In this document: piece after piece, positions 27,202-35,950 of the stretch
Position numbering within the stretch: the first letter of the stretch is position 1
Layout: the number at the start of each line of letters is the position of its first letter
Assembly (NCBI RefSeq): GCF_037991315.1
Contig: NZ_CP150300.1
Location: forward strand, 1,612,001-1,676,000
Direction of reading: 5' to 3'
Source of the DNA: Paenibacillus sp. FSL H8-0079
GTDB lineage: Bacteria; Bacillota; Bacilli; Paenibacillales; Paenibacillaceae
DNA length: 64,000 nt
The notes under the pieces: generated by a model
The model's input: the letters and a program-made list of their open reading frames with translations, nothing else
What the model was told of the DNA's origin: nothing
Database searches by the model: none
Made by a program: the position numbers and the translations under genes

Positions 27202-27990
27202 TTGAATCAGCTAACATTTCTGGGCACTGGCGATGCGATGGGCGTTCCACGTGTGTATTGTGATTGCGAAATATGTTCAGAGGCGAGGCTTACGGGAGAA
27301 AATAGACGGAAACGCTCTTCTGTTCTGATTGACGGTGATGGCGATGGTGCGAGTGAACAGTTCATGATTGACTGCGGGCCGGACTGGAGATCACAGATGG
27401 AGGAGCAGGGATTGCGTATGGTGCATACATTACTCATCACTCATGCTCATTTCGATCATATTGGAGGATTGCCGGAATGGGCCGATGCGTGCCGCTGGCT
27501 GGGTGTGAAGGGACGTTTGTATGCACCACGTGAAGTGATTGCCACCATTCAGGGACAGTTTCCCTGGTTGGGGCGTCATATGGACTTTCTGGAAACGGAT
27601 GATGATATTGAATTAGGCGGCTGGAAGGTGCATTCCTGGAAAGTGTGCCATGGACATAACGGGTATTCTTACGCCTATCGATTGGATCGGGGTGGATATA
27701 GCTGGGCGTATTGCTCAGATGCCATAGACCTGAAGGTATCCGAGAAAGAGCCGCTGCACGGACTGGATATGCTGGTGCTCGGAACGAGCTTTGTGCATGA
27801 GCTTGCGGAATTCTCAACACGTTCCGTGTATGATATGCACGAGGCGCAGGAGTTGCTGAGGGAACTGAAACCGGGTCATACCTATTTTACACATATGTCT
27901 CATGACGTCGATGTACGGCAAAATTACAAGCTGGATCAAGGCATTACGATTGCCCTTACAGGGATGAAGGTACCGCTTGGAACCTTATAG
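27202..27990 (+). CDS. PhnP-like metallo-beta-lactamase-fold hydrolase
   Basis: 262 residues from TTG 27202, eight bases after AGGGGG. The metal site is clear: 'THAHFDHIGG' (HxHxDH), a later His in 'WKVCHGHNGYSY', 'YCSDAIDLK' and 'HMSHDVDV'. The N-terminal 'LTFLGTGDAMGVPRVYCDCEIC' contains the GTGxxxGxP and the CxCxxC-like cysteines of PhnP-type phosphodiesterases, where they bind a structural zinc. Family members cleave cyclic phosphates, but no phn operon is nearby. A cyclic-phosphodiesterase role is inferred. Confidence 0.85.
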   Translation: MNQLTFLGTGDAMGVPRVYCDCEICSEARLTGENRRKRSSVLIDGDGDGASEQFMIDCGPDWRSQMEEQGLRMVHTLLITHAHFDHIGGLPEWADACRWLGVKGRLYAPREVIATIQGQFPWLGRHMDFLETDDDIELGGWKVHSWKVCHGHNGYSYAYRLDRGGYSWAYCSDAIDLKVSEKEPLHGLDMLVLGTSFVHELAEFSTRSVYDMHEAQELLRELKPGHTYFTHMSHDVDVRQNYKLDQGITIALTGMKVPLGTL

Positions 27991-28124
27991 CTGGAAACGA
28001 ATGCGTAACTCAACTTAATGAGTGTAACAAAATAAATTCAGAAGAGCGTATCCTTTACAAGGGGTTCTTCGTTTACATAGTGTAAGTCAAAATCAATCAG
28101 GAACCAGCAAAGGGGGGCCCCAAG

Positions 28125-28994
28125 ATGGCCTTTGTGAAGTCCGTGGATTGCAGAATCAACAGACCACATGATGATGGTAAAAAAGCTAAATACAATATTG
28201 AATCCGGTGGCAACGACGGAAAAAACCAATTGGACCAAAGCATCCATGCCGTATTACCCGACCTAATGGGTTCGTTGTATGCGTATTGTTTATCTCTGAC
28301 GAAATCAGTTCCAGAGACGGAGGATCTGGTCCAGGAGACTTGTCTCAAAGTATTGTCGTCGAGTGTCGTTGGAACTTACGGGATTAAAGATATAAACTGG
28401 GAAGCTTATCTGATCCGTATGGCACGCAACAGCTGGATTGATATCTTACGTCAGCGTGAGAGATTAGCATATAAACTGGATAGCTTGAAGCCGCTTCTGC
28501 ACGAGATGGAGGAGGAAAGACGATTCGAGGAGTTGGAGTCTGCTGTTCAACTTCTTGTAGATAAGCTACCACCGTGGCAGCGAGTGATATATGTATTACG
28601 TGAATTAATGGGTTATAAGGCGGCAGAGACTGCGAAAATGTTGGATACGACAGAAGGCGCTGTGAAAGCAGCGTTAAGTCGTGCCCGCTCTGCCATAGCC
28701 GAAGTGAGGCACAGGTTGGAACAATCGGACGCTGAATTGCAGTATGAAGCAGGCGCAGTGGAAAACAATCGGGAGGAACTGCGCAGCTATCTGCTGGCAT
28801 TTCGTAATGGAGATACAGCTCGAATCATTGATCTGTGCCTGAATCGGACTGATGATCCGATGGCTGTGGCGGGTAGTATTTTGCAGCAGGCTTTGCCGTC
28901 TCCATCCATGCAGCCAATGATGTACGGGTATTCCACTTCTGGCATGAACTCGATGTCATATGGAGGAGGATACACGGTCAACATGGTTGCCTAA
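28125..28994 (+). CDS. ECF-type sigma-70 family RNA polymerase sigma factor
   Basis: 289 residues, ATG 28125 after AAAGGGGGG. Sigma region 2 at ~45-110 ('SLTKSVPETEDLVQETCLKVL', 'EAYLIRMARNSWIDILRQRER') and region 4 at ~140-195 ('LPPWQRVIYVLRELMGYKAAETAKML', 'TEGAVKAALSRAR'). An unusual tail of ~90 residues ends in a Met/Gly/Tyr/Ser-rich stretch. No anti-sigma gene is next to it; instead a clpP paralogue follows after 18 bases. Regulon unknown. Confidence 0.88.
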   Translation: MAFVKSVDCRINRPHDDGKKAKYNIESGGNDGKNQLDQSIHAVLPDLMGSLYAYCLSLTKSVPETEDLVQETCLKVLSSSVVGTYGIKDINWEAYLIRMARNSWIDILRQRERLAYKLDSLKPLLHEMEEERRFEELESAVQLLVDKLPPWQRVIYVLRELMGYKAAETAKMLDTTEGAVKAALSRARSAIAEVRHRLEQSDAELQYEAGAVENNREELRSYLLAFRNGDTARIIDLCLNRTDDPMAVAGSILQQALPSPSMQPMMYGYSTSGMNSMSYGGGYTVNMVA

Positions 28995-29012
28995 ACCGAG
29001 GAGGCGACACAC

Positions 29013-29594
29013 ATGAATGTAGTACCTTATGTGGTGGAACAGACAGCTCGCGGCGAACGGAGCTATGATATTTACTCCCGTTTGCTCAAAGATCGAATCA
29101 TTATGGTGTCCGGTGAGATTGAGGATCAGATGGCAAATGCCATTGTGGCTCAGTTATTGTTTTTGACTGCAGAGGATCCAGAGAAGGACATCCAGATGTA
29201 CATCAACAGCCCCGGTGGGTCGGTGACTGCGGGGTTCTCGATCTATGACACGATGCAATTCGTGAAGCCGGATATCTCCACGATCTGCACAGGTATGGCG
29301 GCGAGCTTTGGCACGATATTGCTGGTGGGTGGAACAAAAGGCAAGCGTATGGCACTGCCAAACAGTGAGATCATGATCCACCAGCCACATGGCGGTACGC
29401 GAGGGCAGGCATCCGATATGCTGATTCATGCTAACCGCATCATTCAGCACCGGCAACGCCTTAACAAGCTGTTAGCCGACCATACAGGACAGTCGATTGA
29501 GCGGATTGAAAAGGACTCGGATCGAGACTATTTCCTGACCGCTGCGGAAGCCGTCGAATATGGATTGGTGGATAAGGTCATATCCAGCACATAA
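29013..29594 (+). CDS. clpP: ClpP-family protease subunit (paralogue)
   Basis: 193 residues, ATG 29013 after GAGGAGGCGACACAC. Catalytic triad at the standard ClpP positions: Ser98 in '[11 protein letters not shown]', His123 in 'MIHQPHGG', Asp172 in 'DRDYF'. '[20 protein letters not shown]' is the conserved handle region. The serine motif reads GMAASFG rather than the GMAASMG of housekeeping ClpP, and the C-terminus is short. It is therefore probably a second ClpP. It shares a transcript with the sigma factor gene and ends at a strong terminator. Confidence 0.9.
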   Translation: MNVVPYVVEQTARGERSYDIYSRLLKDRIIMVSGEIEDQMANAIVAQLLFLTAEDPEKDIQMYINSPGGSVTAGFSIYDTMQFVKPDISTICTGMAASFGTILLVGGTKGKRMALPNSEIMIHQPHGGTRGQASDMLIHANRIIQHRQRLNKLLADHTGQSIERIEKDSDRDYFLTAAEAVEYGLVDKVISST

Positions 29595-29598
29595 CAGT

Positions 29599-29634
29599 AG
29601 CCCGGAAGGTCATGTGACCTTTCGGGCTTATTTT
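29599..29634 (+). terminator. intrinsic terminator after clpP
   Basis: AGCCCGgAAGGTCA pairs with TGACCTTtCGGGCT around a 2-base centre, then TTATTTT. Confidence 0.9.
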
Positions 29635-29693
29635 GGCTTCTAACGATACGCTTATGTCACACACGCAGGAGTGGGGATCATTTTAAATTTAGA

Positions 29694-31103
29694 CTACATT
29701 TCTTTCGCAAGCGTAATGAGCCTGCTCATACCTTCCCGAATCTGCTGCTCATGTGCATAAGAGAAGGACAAACGCAGCTTGCGACTGGCTGAATCATCCG
29801 AAGAATCGAATACGGTTCCGGGGACAAAGGCAACGGATTGCTCCATGCATCGATGAAGCAGTCTTCCTGTATCCACGCCCTCGGGAAGCTCCGCCCAAAA
29901 GTTGAGTCCGCCCTCCGGCCGGGTCCACGTCCAGTCCGTTTCCAGTAGACATTGTTCCATTACTTCCATCCTTAGCTGGATGGCGGTCCGCAACTTGGAC
30001 AGATGCTGATGCATGCGGTCTGACTGAAAATAACGGAGGAAAAGCTTCTGGTTCAGAAGGGGCGACCCGTTATCTGTCAGTGATTTTACAGCCTGTAGTC
30101 CTGGCATGAATCGTTGACGACATATGATGGCTGCAATCCGTAGCCCGGGTGCAACATACTTGCTGTAACTGCGAATGTACAGGGTGTGACCGGTGGTGTC
30201 GTAGGTGAAAATGGGTGCAGGAGGTTTCTCCTTAAAATAGATATCATAGGTGCTGTCGTCTTCGAGTAGAAAACAACCATACTGTTCTGCAAGTTCCGGT
30301 AATTGCTTGCGCTGTTCAACTGGAACATTAACGCCGGTCGGATTATGAAAGGTGGGCGTCGTATAGAATAAGCGTGGTTTCTCCGTTTTCATCAGATGCT
30401 CAATCTGCTCCAGATCATACCCATCCGAGTGAATATCCGTAAAGATTAGACGAGCACCTTGCTTGCGAAAAATTTCCATTGCAGGCCCGTACGTGGGCCT
30501 ATCCATCAGAACACGATCACCAGGTCTGACCAGACTGCGAGAGATTACGTCGATGGCCTGTTGGGCTCCCGAAGTAATGAGCACTTCGTCTGCCGAGAGA
30601 TAGAAGCGTTCTTTTTTCGTTAAATGGCTTGCCAGCGCACTTCGCAATTCCAGATCTCCCTGAATTGTGGAATACGTTCCAAGCAAACGGGGATATTGAT
30701 CTAGCAGATCACGCATCAGTTCACCCCAATAACGGTTGGGCAGCAGAGAGGGATCGATTAACGATTTGGAAAACTGGTATTCAGCTTCAAGGGACTGTAC
30801 CCGTGCTAGTGAATCCCAATGTAGCCAGGCAGACACAGCGGGATCATCCGCCTGATCTGTTACAGAGAAAGGGGTAGCTGGACTGACATAGTAGCCAGAC
30901 TTGTCCTTCACATAAACATTCCCACGTTCTTTTAACTCCTGATACGCTTTGAAAACGGTCAAGCGATGTACGCCGAGTAGCTCGGACAGGCTTCGTACAG
31001 ATGGCAGTTTTTCATGTTCAGCCCACTCTCCCGCTTCTATACGCACAACGAGATAATGGATTACTTGCTCATATAGTTTAAGGCTGTTATCTGTCATCAT
31101 CAT
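29694..31103 (-). CDS. MocR/PdxR-family regulator (GntR HTH plus aminotransferase fold)
   Basis: 469 residues from the ATG at 31103; a GTG at 31124 is in frame but touches the AGGAG site. The N-terminal winged helix of GntR type (~residues 5-70) has 'LPSVRSLSELLGVHRLTVFKAYQEL'. The rest is a class I aminotransferase fold with 'SGAQQAIDVISR', 'PTFHNPTGV' and the PLP lysine in 'RSYSKYVAPG'. It divergently faces an EamA exporter gene; direct repeats lie between them. It likely controls that exporter in response to an amine or PLP-linked ligand. Confidence 0.9.
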   Translation of the reverse strand: MMMTDNSLKLYEQVIHYLVVRIEAGEWAEHEKLPSVRSLSELLGVHRLTVFKAYQELKERGNVYVKDKSGYYVSPATPFSVTDQADDPAVSAWLHWDSLARVQSLEAEYQFSKSLIDPSLLPNRYWGELMRDLLDQYPRLLGTYSTIQGDLELRSALASHLTKKERFYLSADEVLITSGAQQAIDVISRSLVRPGDRVLMDRPTYGPAMEIFRKQGARLIFTDIHSDGYDLEQIEHLMKTEKPRLFYTTPTFHNPTGVNVPVEQRKQLPELAEQYGCFLLEDDSTYDIYFKEKPPAPIFTYDTTGHTLYIRSYSKYVAPGLRIAAIICRQRFMPGLQAVKSLTDNGSPLLNQKLFLRYFQSDRMHQHLSKLRTAIQLRMEVMEQCLLETDWTWTRPEGGLNFWAELPEGVDTGRLLHRCMEQSVAFVPGTVFDSSDDSASRKLRLSFSYAHEQQIREGMSRLITLAKEM

Positions 31104-31164
31104 GGTTTTGCCCACCCGGCTCACACTCCTTTTGAACTCTATTGTAACAGCAAACGGAAGATAA

Positions 31165-31192
31165 CTGTTCTGTTTTGTGCATTCTGTTCTGT
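31165..31192. promoter_or_regulatory. direct-repeat operator candidate in MocR/EamA intergenic region
   Basis: The 9-mer CTGTTCTGT occurs at 31165-31173 and again at 31184-31192, a 19-base period on one DNA face. MocR-type regulators are known to bind direct repeats in such divergent spacers. The downstream copy lies near a TATATG -10-like sequence (31202-31207) of the exporter gene. Confidence 0.55.
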
Positions 31193-31235
31193 AGAGAGTG
31201 CTATATGATGGAGAACAGATGAAGGAGGGGCTAGC

Positions 31236-32174
31236 ATGGTTGGGATCGCATTTACCGTAATGTGTCTTATTTTTGGAACAACGTTTCTGGCAATCAAAAT
31301 TGGAGTGGAAGCTGGCATGCCGCCTTTTCTGTCAGCTGGAGTCCGTTTTATCGTTGCAGGGGCTTTGATGTTTGCATGGATGTGGATGAAGGGGAAGGTC
31401 AATATTTCCCTACTGTGGCGTAAAGAAATGCTCATTACAGGTGCAGGACTGACGTTTGGTACATTTGCGACCTTATATTGGGCTGAACAATATGTGAGTT
31501 CGGGCGTTGGTGCTATTTTGTCTGCTACAGGTCCACTCATGATTATGCTGATGCAGACAGCTTTGTTGCGACAAAAAACATCTGCACGCATGATAACGGG
31601 ATGTCTAATCGGTTTTGCCGGAGTAGTGCTTGTGGTTCTGCCTGGTGTATCCATTGGTGGAAGTCCATTATGGCTATGGGGCTGTATTGCCGTTCTGGTG
31701 GGCGAAGTGTGTTATTCAGCTGGAGCGATATACTCCAAAAAGGTTATTAATCAGTTCAAAGAAACGAATCCCGTAGCAATCAACGCAGTACAGATGATGT
31801 ATGGGGGACTGTTGTTAAGCTTGCTCTCAGCGGTGACAGAATCGTGGAATATGTCCGCTCTGGATTGGGTGCCTGCTGTCTCGTCCGTGATATATCTGAC
31901 TGTAATTGGCTCGATGGTGGGGCATAGTCTGTTCTATTGGATCATGTCTCGTACGAATCCGTTGTTCCCGGCAACCTGGCTGTACATCTCCCCGCCGATT
32001 GCGGTTGGTCTGGGTGCCGTTGTCTATGATGAACATGTCAGCTGGATTACGTGGATCGGTGTGGCATTGGTCGTTACAGGTTTGCTGGCGATGAATGAGA
32101 AAGTAATGGGTTGGTTAAAACGAGGTGAGCGTTCTAATTCATTGGTCCAAAATTCCAAACCTGTGGTAAAATAG
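31236..32174 (+). CDS. EamA/DMT-family transporter
   Basis: 312 residues, ATG 31236 behind GAAGGAGGGG. Ten hydrophobic segments arranged as two EamA repeats of five spans each; 'FGTTFLAIKIGVEAGMPPFL' and 'EAGMPPF...RFIVAGALM' match the first repeat. These proteins export metabolites such as amino acids. Specificity is unknown. Divergence from a MocR-type regulator is a common arrangement and suggests induced expression. Confidence 0.88.
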   Translation: MVGIAFTVMCLIFGTTFLAIKIGVEAGMPPFLSAGVRFIVAGALMFAWMWMKGKVNISLLWRKEMLITGAGLTFGTFATLYWAEQYVSSGVGAILSATGPLMIMLMQTALLRQKTSARMITGCLIGFAGVVLVVLPGVSIGGSPLWLWGCIAVLVGEVCYSAGAIYSKKVINQFKETNPVAINAVQMMYGGLLLSLLSAVTESWNMSALDWVPAVSSVIYLTVIGSMVGHSLFYWIMSRTNPLFPATWLYISPPIAVGLGAVVYDEHVSWITWIGVALVVTGLLAMNEKVMGWLKRGERSNSLVQNSKPVVK

Positions 32175-32211
32175 GTGATATGTAATTCTGGACAGGAATG
32201 AGGAAGTAACT

Positions 32212-32523
32212 ATGGATAACAGACAAAAACTTGGAGTAGTATTGTTATTTGCAGGTATTCTTCTATATGGTGCAATTCATATTGCGACTGTTATACACAT
32301 CCCGACCGTAATGGTTTGGTCTGATACGTGGGGGCAGTATTTTGCAGCTGTGTCTGAGACACATGGCTGGGTTGGATTTATACTGGCCATCCTATTATTT
32401 ATAGTGGGGGCGTTGCTGTTGTTGTCTGTTTTCGTTTCTGGTATTTCCAAGGGGAGTATGATGCAAGAGATCAGGGAACGTGATCAGGAATTCGAAGAGA
32501 AGTACAGGAATGGAAGGCACTAG
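32212..32523 (+). CDS. small two-span membrane protein, unknown function
   Basis: 103 residues, ATG 32212 after AGGAAG. Two membrane spans (~residues 8-30 and ~52-78), a short outside loop, and a charged C-terminal tail 'REIRERDQEFEEKYR' style helix. No family recognised. It lies 37 bases after the exporter gene and shares its terminator, so it may be co-transcribed. Confidence 0.65.
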   Translation: MDNRQKLGVVLLFAGILLYGAIHIATVIHIPTVMVWSDTWGQYFAAVSETHGWVGFILAILLFIVGALLLLSVFVSGISKGSMMQEIRERDQEFEEKYRNGRH

Positions 32524-32578
32524 GCGAAAGTGATTGCAAAATAGTATCGGGTGGCATATTGATTGGTCTGATCATAAT

Positions 32579-32626
32579 AACAGCCCTACACAAGCGAGTT
32601 ATCGCTGTGCAGGGCTGTTTATTTTG
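32579..32626. terminator. terminator between convergent genes
   Basis: ACAGCCCT...ACA-GCGA pairs with TCGC-GTG...AGGGCTGT around a GTTA loop; TTTATTTT follows on the plus strand. It can also serve the HAD gene on the minus strand, though its T run there is poor. Confidence 0.82.
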
Positions 32627-32675
32627 TGTTTTGATCAAAACACATGTTAATGCAAAATGCACTTTTCTAAAATGG

Positions 32676-33479
32676 TTACTCTGCGTTCAATACAAACTTC
32701 TCGATAACCTCTTTTACGCCATCTTCGTTATTGCTCGCCGTAATGTAATCAGCCAGCTCTTTAAGAGCAGGGATGGCGTTACCCATTGCTACACCAAGTC
32801 CTGCAACTTCCAGCATCTCATGGTCATTCCAAGAGTCGCCAATGGCAATGCACTCGCTCAATTGGTGACCAAAGTGGTCTGCGAGGAATGTAAGAGCATG
32901 GCCTTTAGTTCCCTCATTGTGCATGATCTCGAGGAAGTAAGGTTTGGACTTTGTGATATGCACTTGTGGTCCAAGCAACTCACGCAGGTCAACGGCAACC
33001 TTATCCAAGTAATCCGGCTCATCGATGATCAGCAGTTTCGGTGTTTTTTGTTCAATTACTTTGATGAAATCAGATTCGATGTAATATTGTGTGCCGTTCA
33101 ATTTGGCATAATCACGCAGTTTGTCGTTTTCTTCACGAGCATACAGCTTGTCATCAATGTACGTTTGAAGGTGAAGATTATTTTCCAGGCAATAATCGTA
33201 CAGTTTGCGGGAAGCCTCCTGTGGAACGTAGCGCTCGTAGAGTACTTTTTCGTCTAGCAAGTTCTTCACCAATGCGCCTTGATACGTAATGATCGGCACA
33301 TTAAGTCCGGTCTGACGAGCAAGCGCTTGTGCGGAAGCATAAGCACGGCCAGTCGCCAGCGTTACAGTTACACCATGAGCAACCGCTTGTTCCAGCGCCG
33401 TTTGCGTGGCAGGGGTTACTTCCTTGTTGTCGTTGATCAGTGTGTCATCAATGTCGATTGCGATTAATTTGTAGGTCAT
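32676..33479 (-). CDS. HAD-superfamily Cof-type phosphatase
   Basis: 267 residues, ATG at 33479 behind AAGGAGAG. HAD motif I 'IAIDIDDTLIND' at the N-terminus, motif II 'TLATGRAYA', and motifs III/IV 'KGHALTFLADHF' and 'IGDSWNDHEML'. A type IIB cap domain lies between (~residues 85-200). Cof/YidA proteins dephosphorylate sugar phosphates, FMN or PLP. The substrate here is unknown. It lies 58 bases after the lipoate ligase gene on the same strand. Confidence 0.9.
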   Translation of the reverse strand: MTYKLIAIDIDDTLINDNKEVTPATQTALEQAVAHGVTVTLATGRAYASAQALARQTGLNVPIITYQGALVKNLLDEKVLYERYVPQEASRKLYDYCLENNLHLQTYIDDKLYAREENDKLRDYAKLNGTQYYIESDFIKVIEQKTPKLLIIDEPDYLDKVAVDLRELLGPQVHITKSKPYFLEIMHNEGTKGHALTFLADHFGHQLSECIAIGDSWNDHEMLEVAGLGVAMGNAIPALKELADYITASNNEDGVKEVIEKFVLNAE

Positions 33480-33537
33480 CTGAGTTTCTCTCCTTTTTTA
33501 TCTGTATCTATTCGGGTCTTAATCTATAAATTCAACT

Positions 33538-34542
33538 TTACTCCTCCAGAAAAACAAGGCCGATAAAGTCTTCCAGCTCAAGGTTGCCGAAGTAGTGTTT
33601 TACATCCAGCCCCTCAAGTGCAGTACGCACCTCGGATTCCTCATAACGCTTGCCACGCAGCATATCTTCGATATCCGCCACATCGCCTACGCCGAAGAAG
33701 TCGCCGAAGATTTTGATATCTTCGATTCGTCCATCTTTGATGTTCATGCGCAGGTCAATAATGCCGACAGGGAATTTGCGGGTATGCTTCACATTGCTTT
33801 CCGGAGACAGACCATAGTTCCAGTCCCAGTTGCTATACCGCTCGGCAGAGATTTCCTTGATCTTGTCCCAGTCTTTCTCTGTGAGTGTATATTGCGGGAC
33901 ATCTTGCGGCTCCATCCGGAAAATGTGACGCAACAGCTCATCGCGGAACTGTTCAATCGTCAGGTTGCTGTCGATCAGATCACGAATGTTGGCAACCCGG
34001 CTGCGCACGGATTTGGTACTCTTGGATTTGAATTTCTCGGGATTTACGTTCAGGGATGCTTGAACATGATCCAGATTCAGGTTAAACATCAACGTACCGT
34101 GACTGAACATGCGTCCACGCGTGGAGAATTGGGCATTGCCCGAAATTTTCTTTTCTCCTACTTGCAGATCGTTACGTCCAGTTAGCTCGGCATTGACTCC
34201 AAGTTCCTGCAAGGCTTCAACCACAGGCTGGGTGAATTTGCGGAAGTTGTGGAAGGATTGACCGTCATCGGCTGTAATAAAACTAAAATTTAGGTTGCCG
34301 AGATCATGATATACCGCTCCGCCTCCCGAGAGACGACGGACAACCTGCACACCGTTATCCTGCACGTATTCGATATTAATTTCTTCAATGGTATTCTGGT
34401 GCTTTCCGATAATAATGGACGGGCGATTGATGTAGAACAGCAGATAACTGTCATCCTCCATTGGCAGATGCTTCAGAATATACTCCTCAATCGCGAGGTT
34501 TACAGACGGATCTGTAATGCCCTGGTTATCAACAAACAGCAT
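33538..34542 (-). CDS. lplJ: lipoate-protein ligase
   Basis: 334 residues from the ATG at 34542, seven bases after GGAGG; an ATG at 34548 is too close. It activates lipoate with ATP and attaches it to lysines of E2 or GcvH proteins. Conserved parts: 'YINRPSIIIGKHQNT', 'VRRLSGGGAVYHDLGNLNFS' (lipoyl-AMP loop), 'GRNDLQVGEKKISGNAQ' with the catalytic lysine, and the C-terminal accessory domain. Length fits Bacillus LplJ. Confidence 0.93.
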   Translation of the reverse strand: MLFVDNQGITDPSVNLAIEEYILKHLPMEDDSYLLFYINRPSIIIGKHQNTIEEINIEYVQDNGVQVVRRLSGGGAVYHDLGNLNFSFITADDGQSFHNFRKFTQPVVEALQELGVNAELTGRNDLQVGEKKISGNAQFSTRGRMFSHGTLMFNLNLDHVQASLNVNPEKFKSKSTKSVRSRVANIRDLIDSNLTIEQFRDELLRHIFRMEPQDVPQYTLTEKDWDKIKEISAERYSNWDWNYGLSPESNVKHTRKFPVGIIDLRMNIKDGRIEDIKIFGDFFGVGDVADIEDMLRGKRYEESEVRTALEGLDVKHYFGNLELEDFIGLVFLEE

Positions 34543-34567
34543 GGTCATTCCTCCATTAATGTATGTG

Positions 34568-34583
34568 AGGGATCAAGATCCCT
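34568..34583. repeat. perfect 16-bp hairpin in the lplJ leader
   Basis: AGGGATCAAGATCCCT is a 7-bp stem with a 2-base centre, 26 bases upstream of the lplJ start codon. It could fold in the leader RNA or bind a dimeric regulator. The remaining ~210 bases up to cobD show no clear promoter. Confidence 0.4.
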
Positions 34584-34795
34584 TATGTAGTGAACCTTGT
34601 AAAACAAACGAAACCGAAATTCCTCTTCTATTGTAAACGAATTGTGGTTGGGACACAAAGGAATTAGAAGGGGTACCGAAGGGTCGCCACGAACGAGCAA
34701 CATACAGCCTGGCAGAAAGACTTGCAAAACGGGATTGACCCGTACCTCCCACGCCATCCATAATAAAAAGGACATGTGGAAAGGGTGACGGAAGA

Positions 34796-35950
34796 ATGAC
34801 CGGTTATATTGAAGTTTTCGGACATGGCGGTGACGTGGAGACAGCCGCATCCCGGTTTGGAGGGAACGCTGCGGATTTCCTCGATTATAGCGCAAATATC
34901 AATCCGTTGGGCCCGCCAAAGGAAGTGTTGGAGGCTTTGGAGCAAGGATTGCAGTCGGTTCTTCGTTATCCTGATCCGGGCCATCGAGGGTTCAAATCAT
35001 TACTCAGTGAACGTTTGGGTGTGCCACAGGACCATATTTCGGTAGGCAATGGTGCTGCTGAAAGCATGGCTTTGATCTTGCTCGGACTTGCTCCGCAGAA
35101 GGTCGGCACAGTGGAACCTGGATTTTCAGAATATCGTTCTTTAGCGCGACAATTCGGTGCGGAAGTCCAGCATGTGGAGGGACGAGAGCAGCTGGAGTGG
35201 CGTGCTGAACCTGAGAACATTGAACGACTGATGGAACAGGTAGACCTGCTGTTTCTCGGTCAGCCCAACAATCCAAATGGCGTACAGTATCCGGTGGAGG
35301 TATTGCATCGTCTGGCTCGCAAAGCAGAGAAAACGGGTACTGTCTTGGTCATCGATGAGGCATTTATGGATTTCATTCCTGAATCAAGACGACAATCTCT
35401 TGCACCAAGATTGAACGAATACTCACAGGTGATCATCATTCGATCAATGACGAAGTTTTATGCCATTCCGGGTCTGCGTCTGGGGTATGCTTTGGGACGT
35501 CCGGAATGGATTCGTGCGATGACGGAGAAACAAGTGACCTGGAGTGTGAATGGATTGGCATTGATTGCAGGTGAAGCCTGTCTGCGCAGTGGAGAGTGGT
35601 TCGAGCAGGAAACGCTGGCACAGATCGCCGAGGAACGTGTGTGTTTAACGAAAGGCTTGGAGTCGTATGGTTGTGTGGTAACGCCGGGAGAAGCTAATTT
35701 TATTCTGGTCCAACTGCCTAAACCCTGGACAGCGGCATCCATGCAGGCAGCGCTGGGCAAGCGTGGCATTCTGATCCGTAGCTGTGCCATGTATCCAGGA
35801 CTTGGTGAACGACATGTACGCTTGGCAGTAAAGGACGCAGAGGCCAACGAAAGCTTACTCGAAGTGTTAGGAAGTGTAATGGGGCAGCCACATCTCAATA
35901 GACATATGATCGGAGCAGGGGGAACGTGCGATGACACTGCCGTTTTATAA
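34796..35950 (+). CDS. cobD: threonine-phosphate decarboxylase
   Basis: 384 residues; PLP enzyme that makes (R)-1-amino-2-propanol phosphate, the linker of the cobamide nucleotide loop. The N-terminus 'FGHGGDVETAASRFGG' with 'DYSANINPLGPP' is diagnostic. PLP-binding parts: 'VGNGAAESMALI', 'NPNNPNG'-type 'LGQPNNPNGVQYP' and 'IIRSMTKFYAIPGLRLGY' with the Schiff-base lysine. ATG 34796. First of four overlapping cobamide genes; it overlaps cbiZ by 20 bases. Confidence 0.93.
   Translation: MTGYIEVFGHGGDVETAASRFGGNAADFLDYSANINPLGPPKEVLEALEQGLQSVLRYPDPGHRGFKSLLSERLGVPQDHISVGNGAAESMALILLGLAPQKVGTVEPGFSEYRSLARQFGAEVQHVEGREQLEWRAEPENIERLMEQVDLLFLGQPNNPNGVQYPVEVLHRLARKAEKTGTVLVIDEAFMDFIPESRRQSLAPRLNEYSQVIIIRSMTKFYAIPGLRLGYALGRPEWIRAMTEKQVTWSVNGLALIAGEACLRSGEWFEQETLAQIAEERVCLTKGLESYGCVVTPGEANFILVQLPKPWTAASMQAALGKRGILIRSCAMYPGLGERHVRLAVKDAEANESLLEVLGSVMGQPHLNRHMIGAGGTCDDTAVL

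Noticed and set aside
28040..28077. Possible terminator after the PhnP-like gene
   Set aside because: GAAGA and TTCTTC can pair with an inner TCCTT/AAGGG, but the stem is patchy and the T run is short.
32559..33257. Plus-strand open frame of 232 codons opposite the HAD gene
   Set aside because: It begins inside a terminator and runs antisense to a well-defined HAD phosphatase.
34549..34795. A second riboswitch upstream of cobD
   Set aside because: None of the B12 core elements (GCCACTG, B12 box) occur in this spacer.
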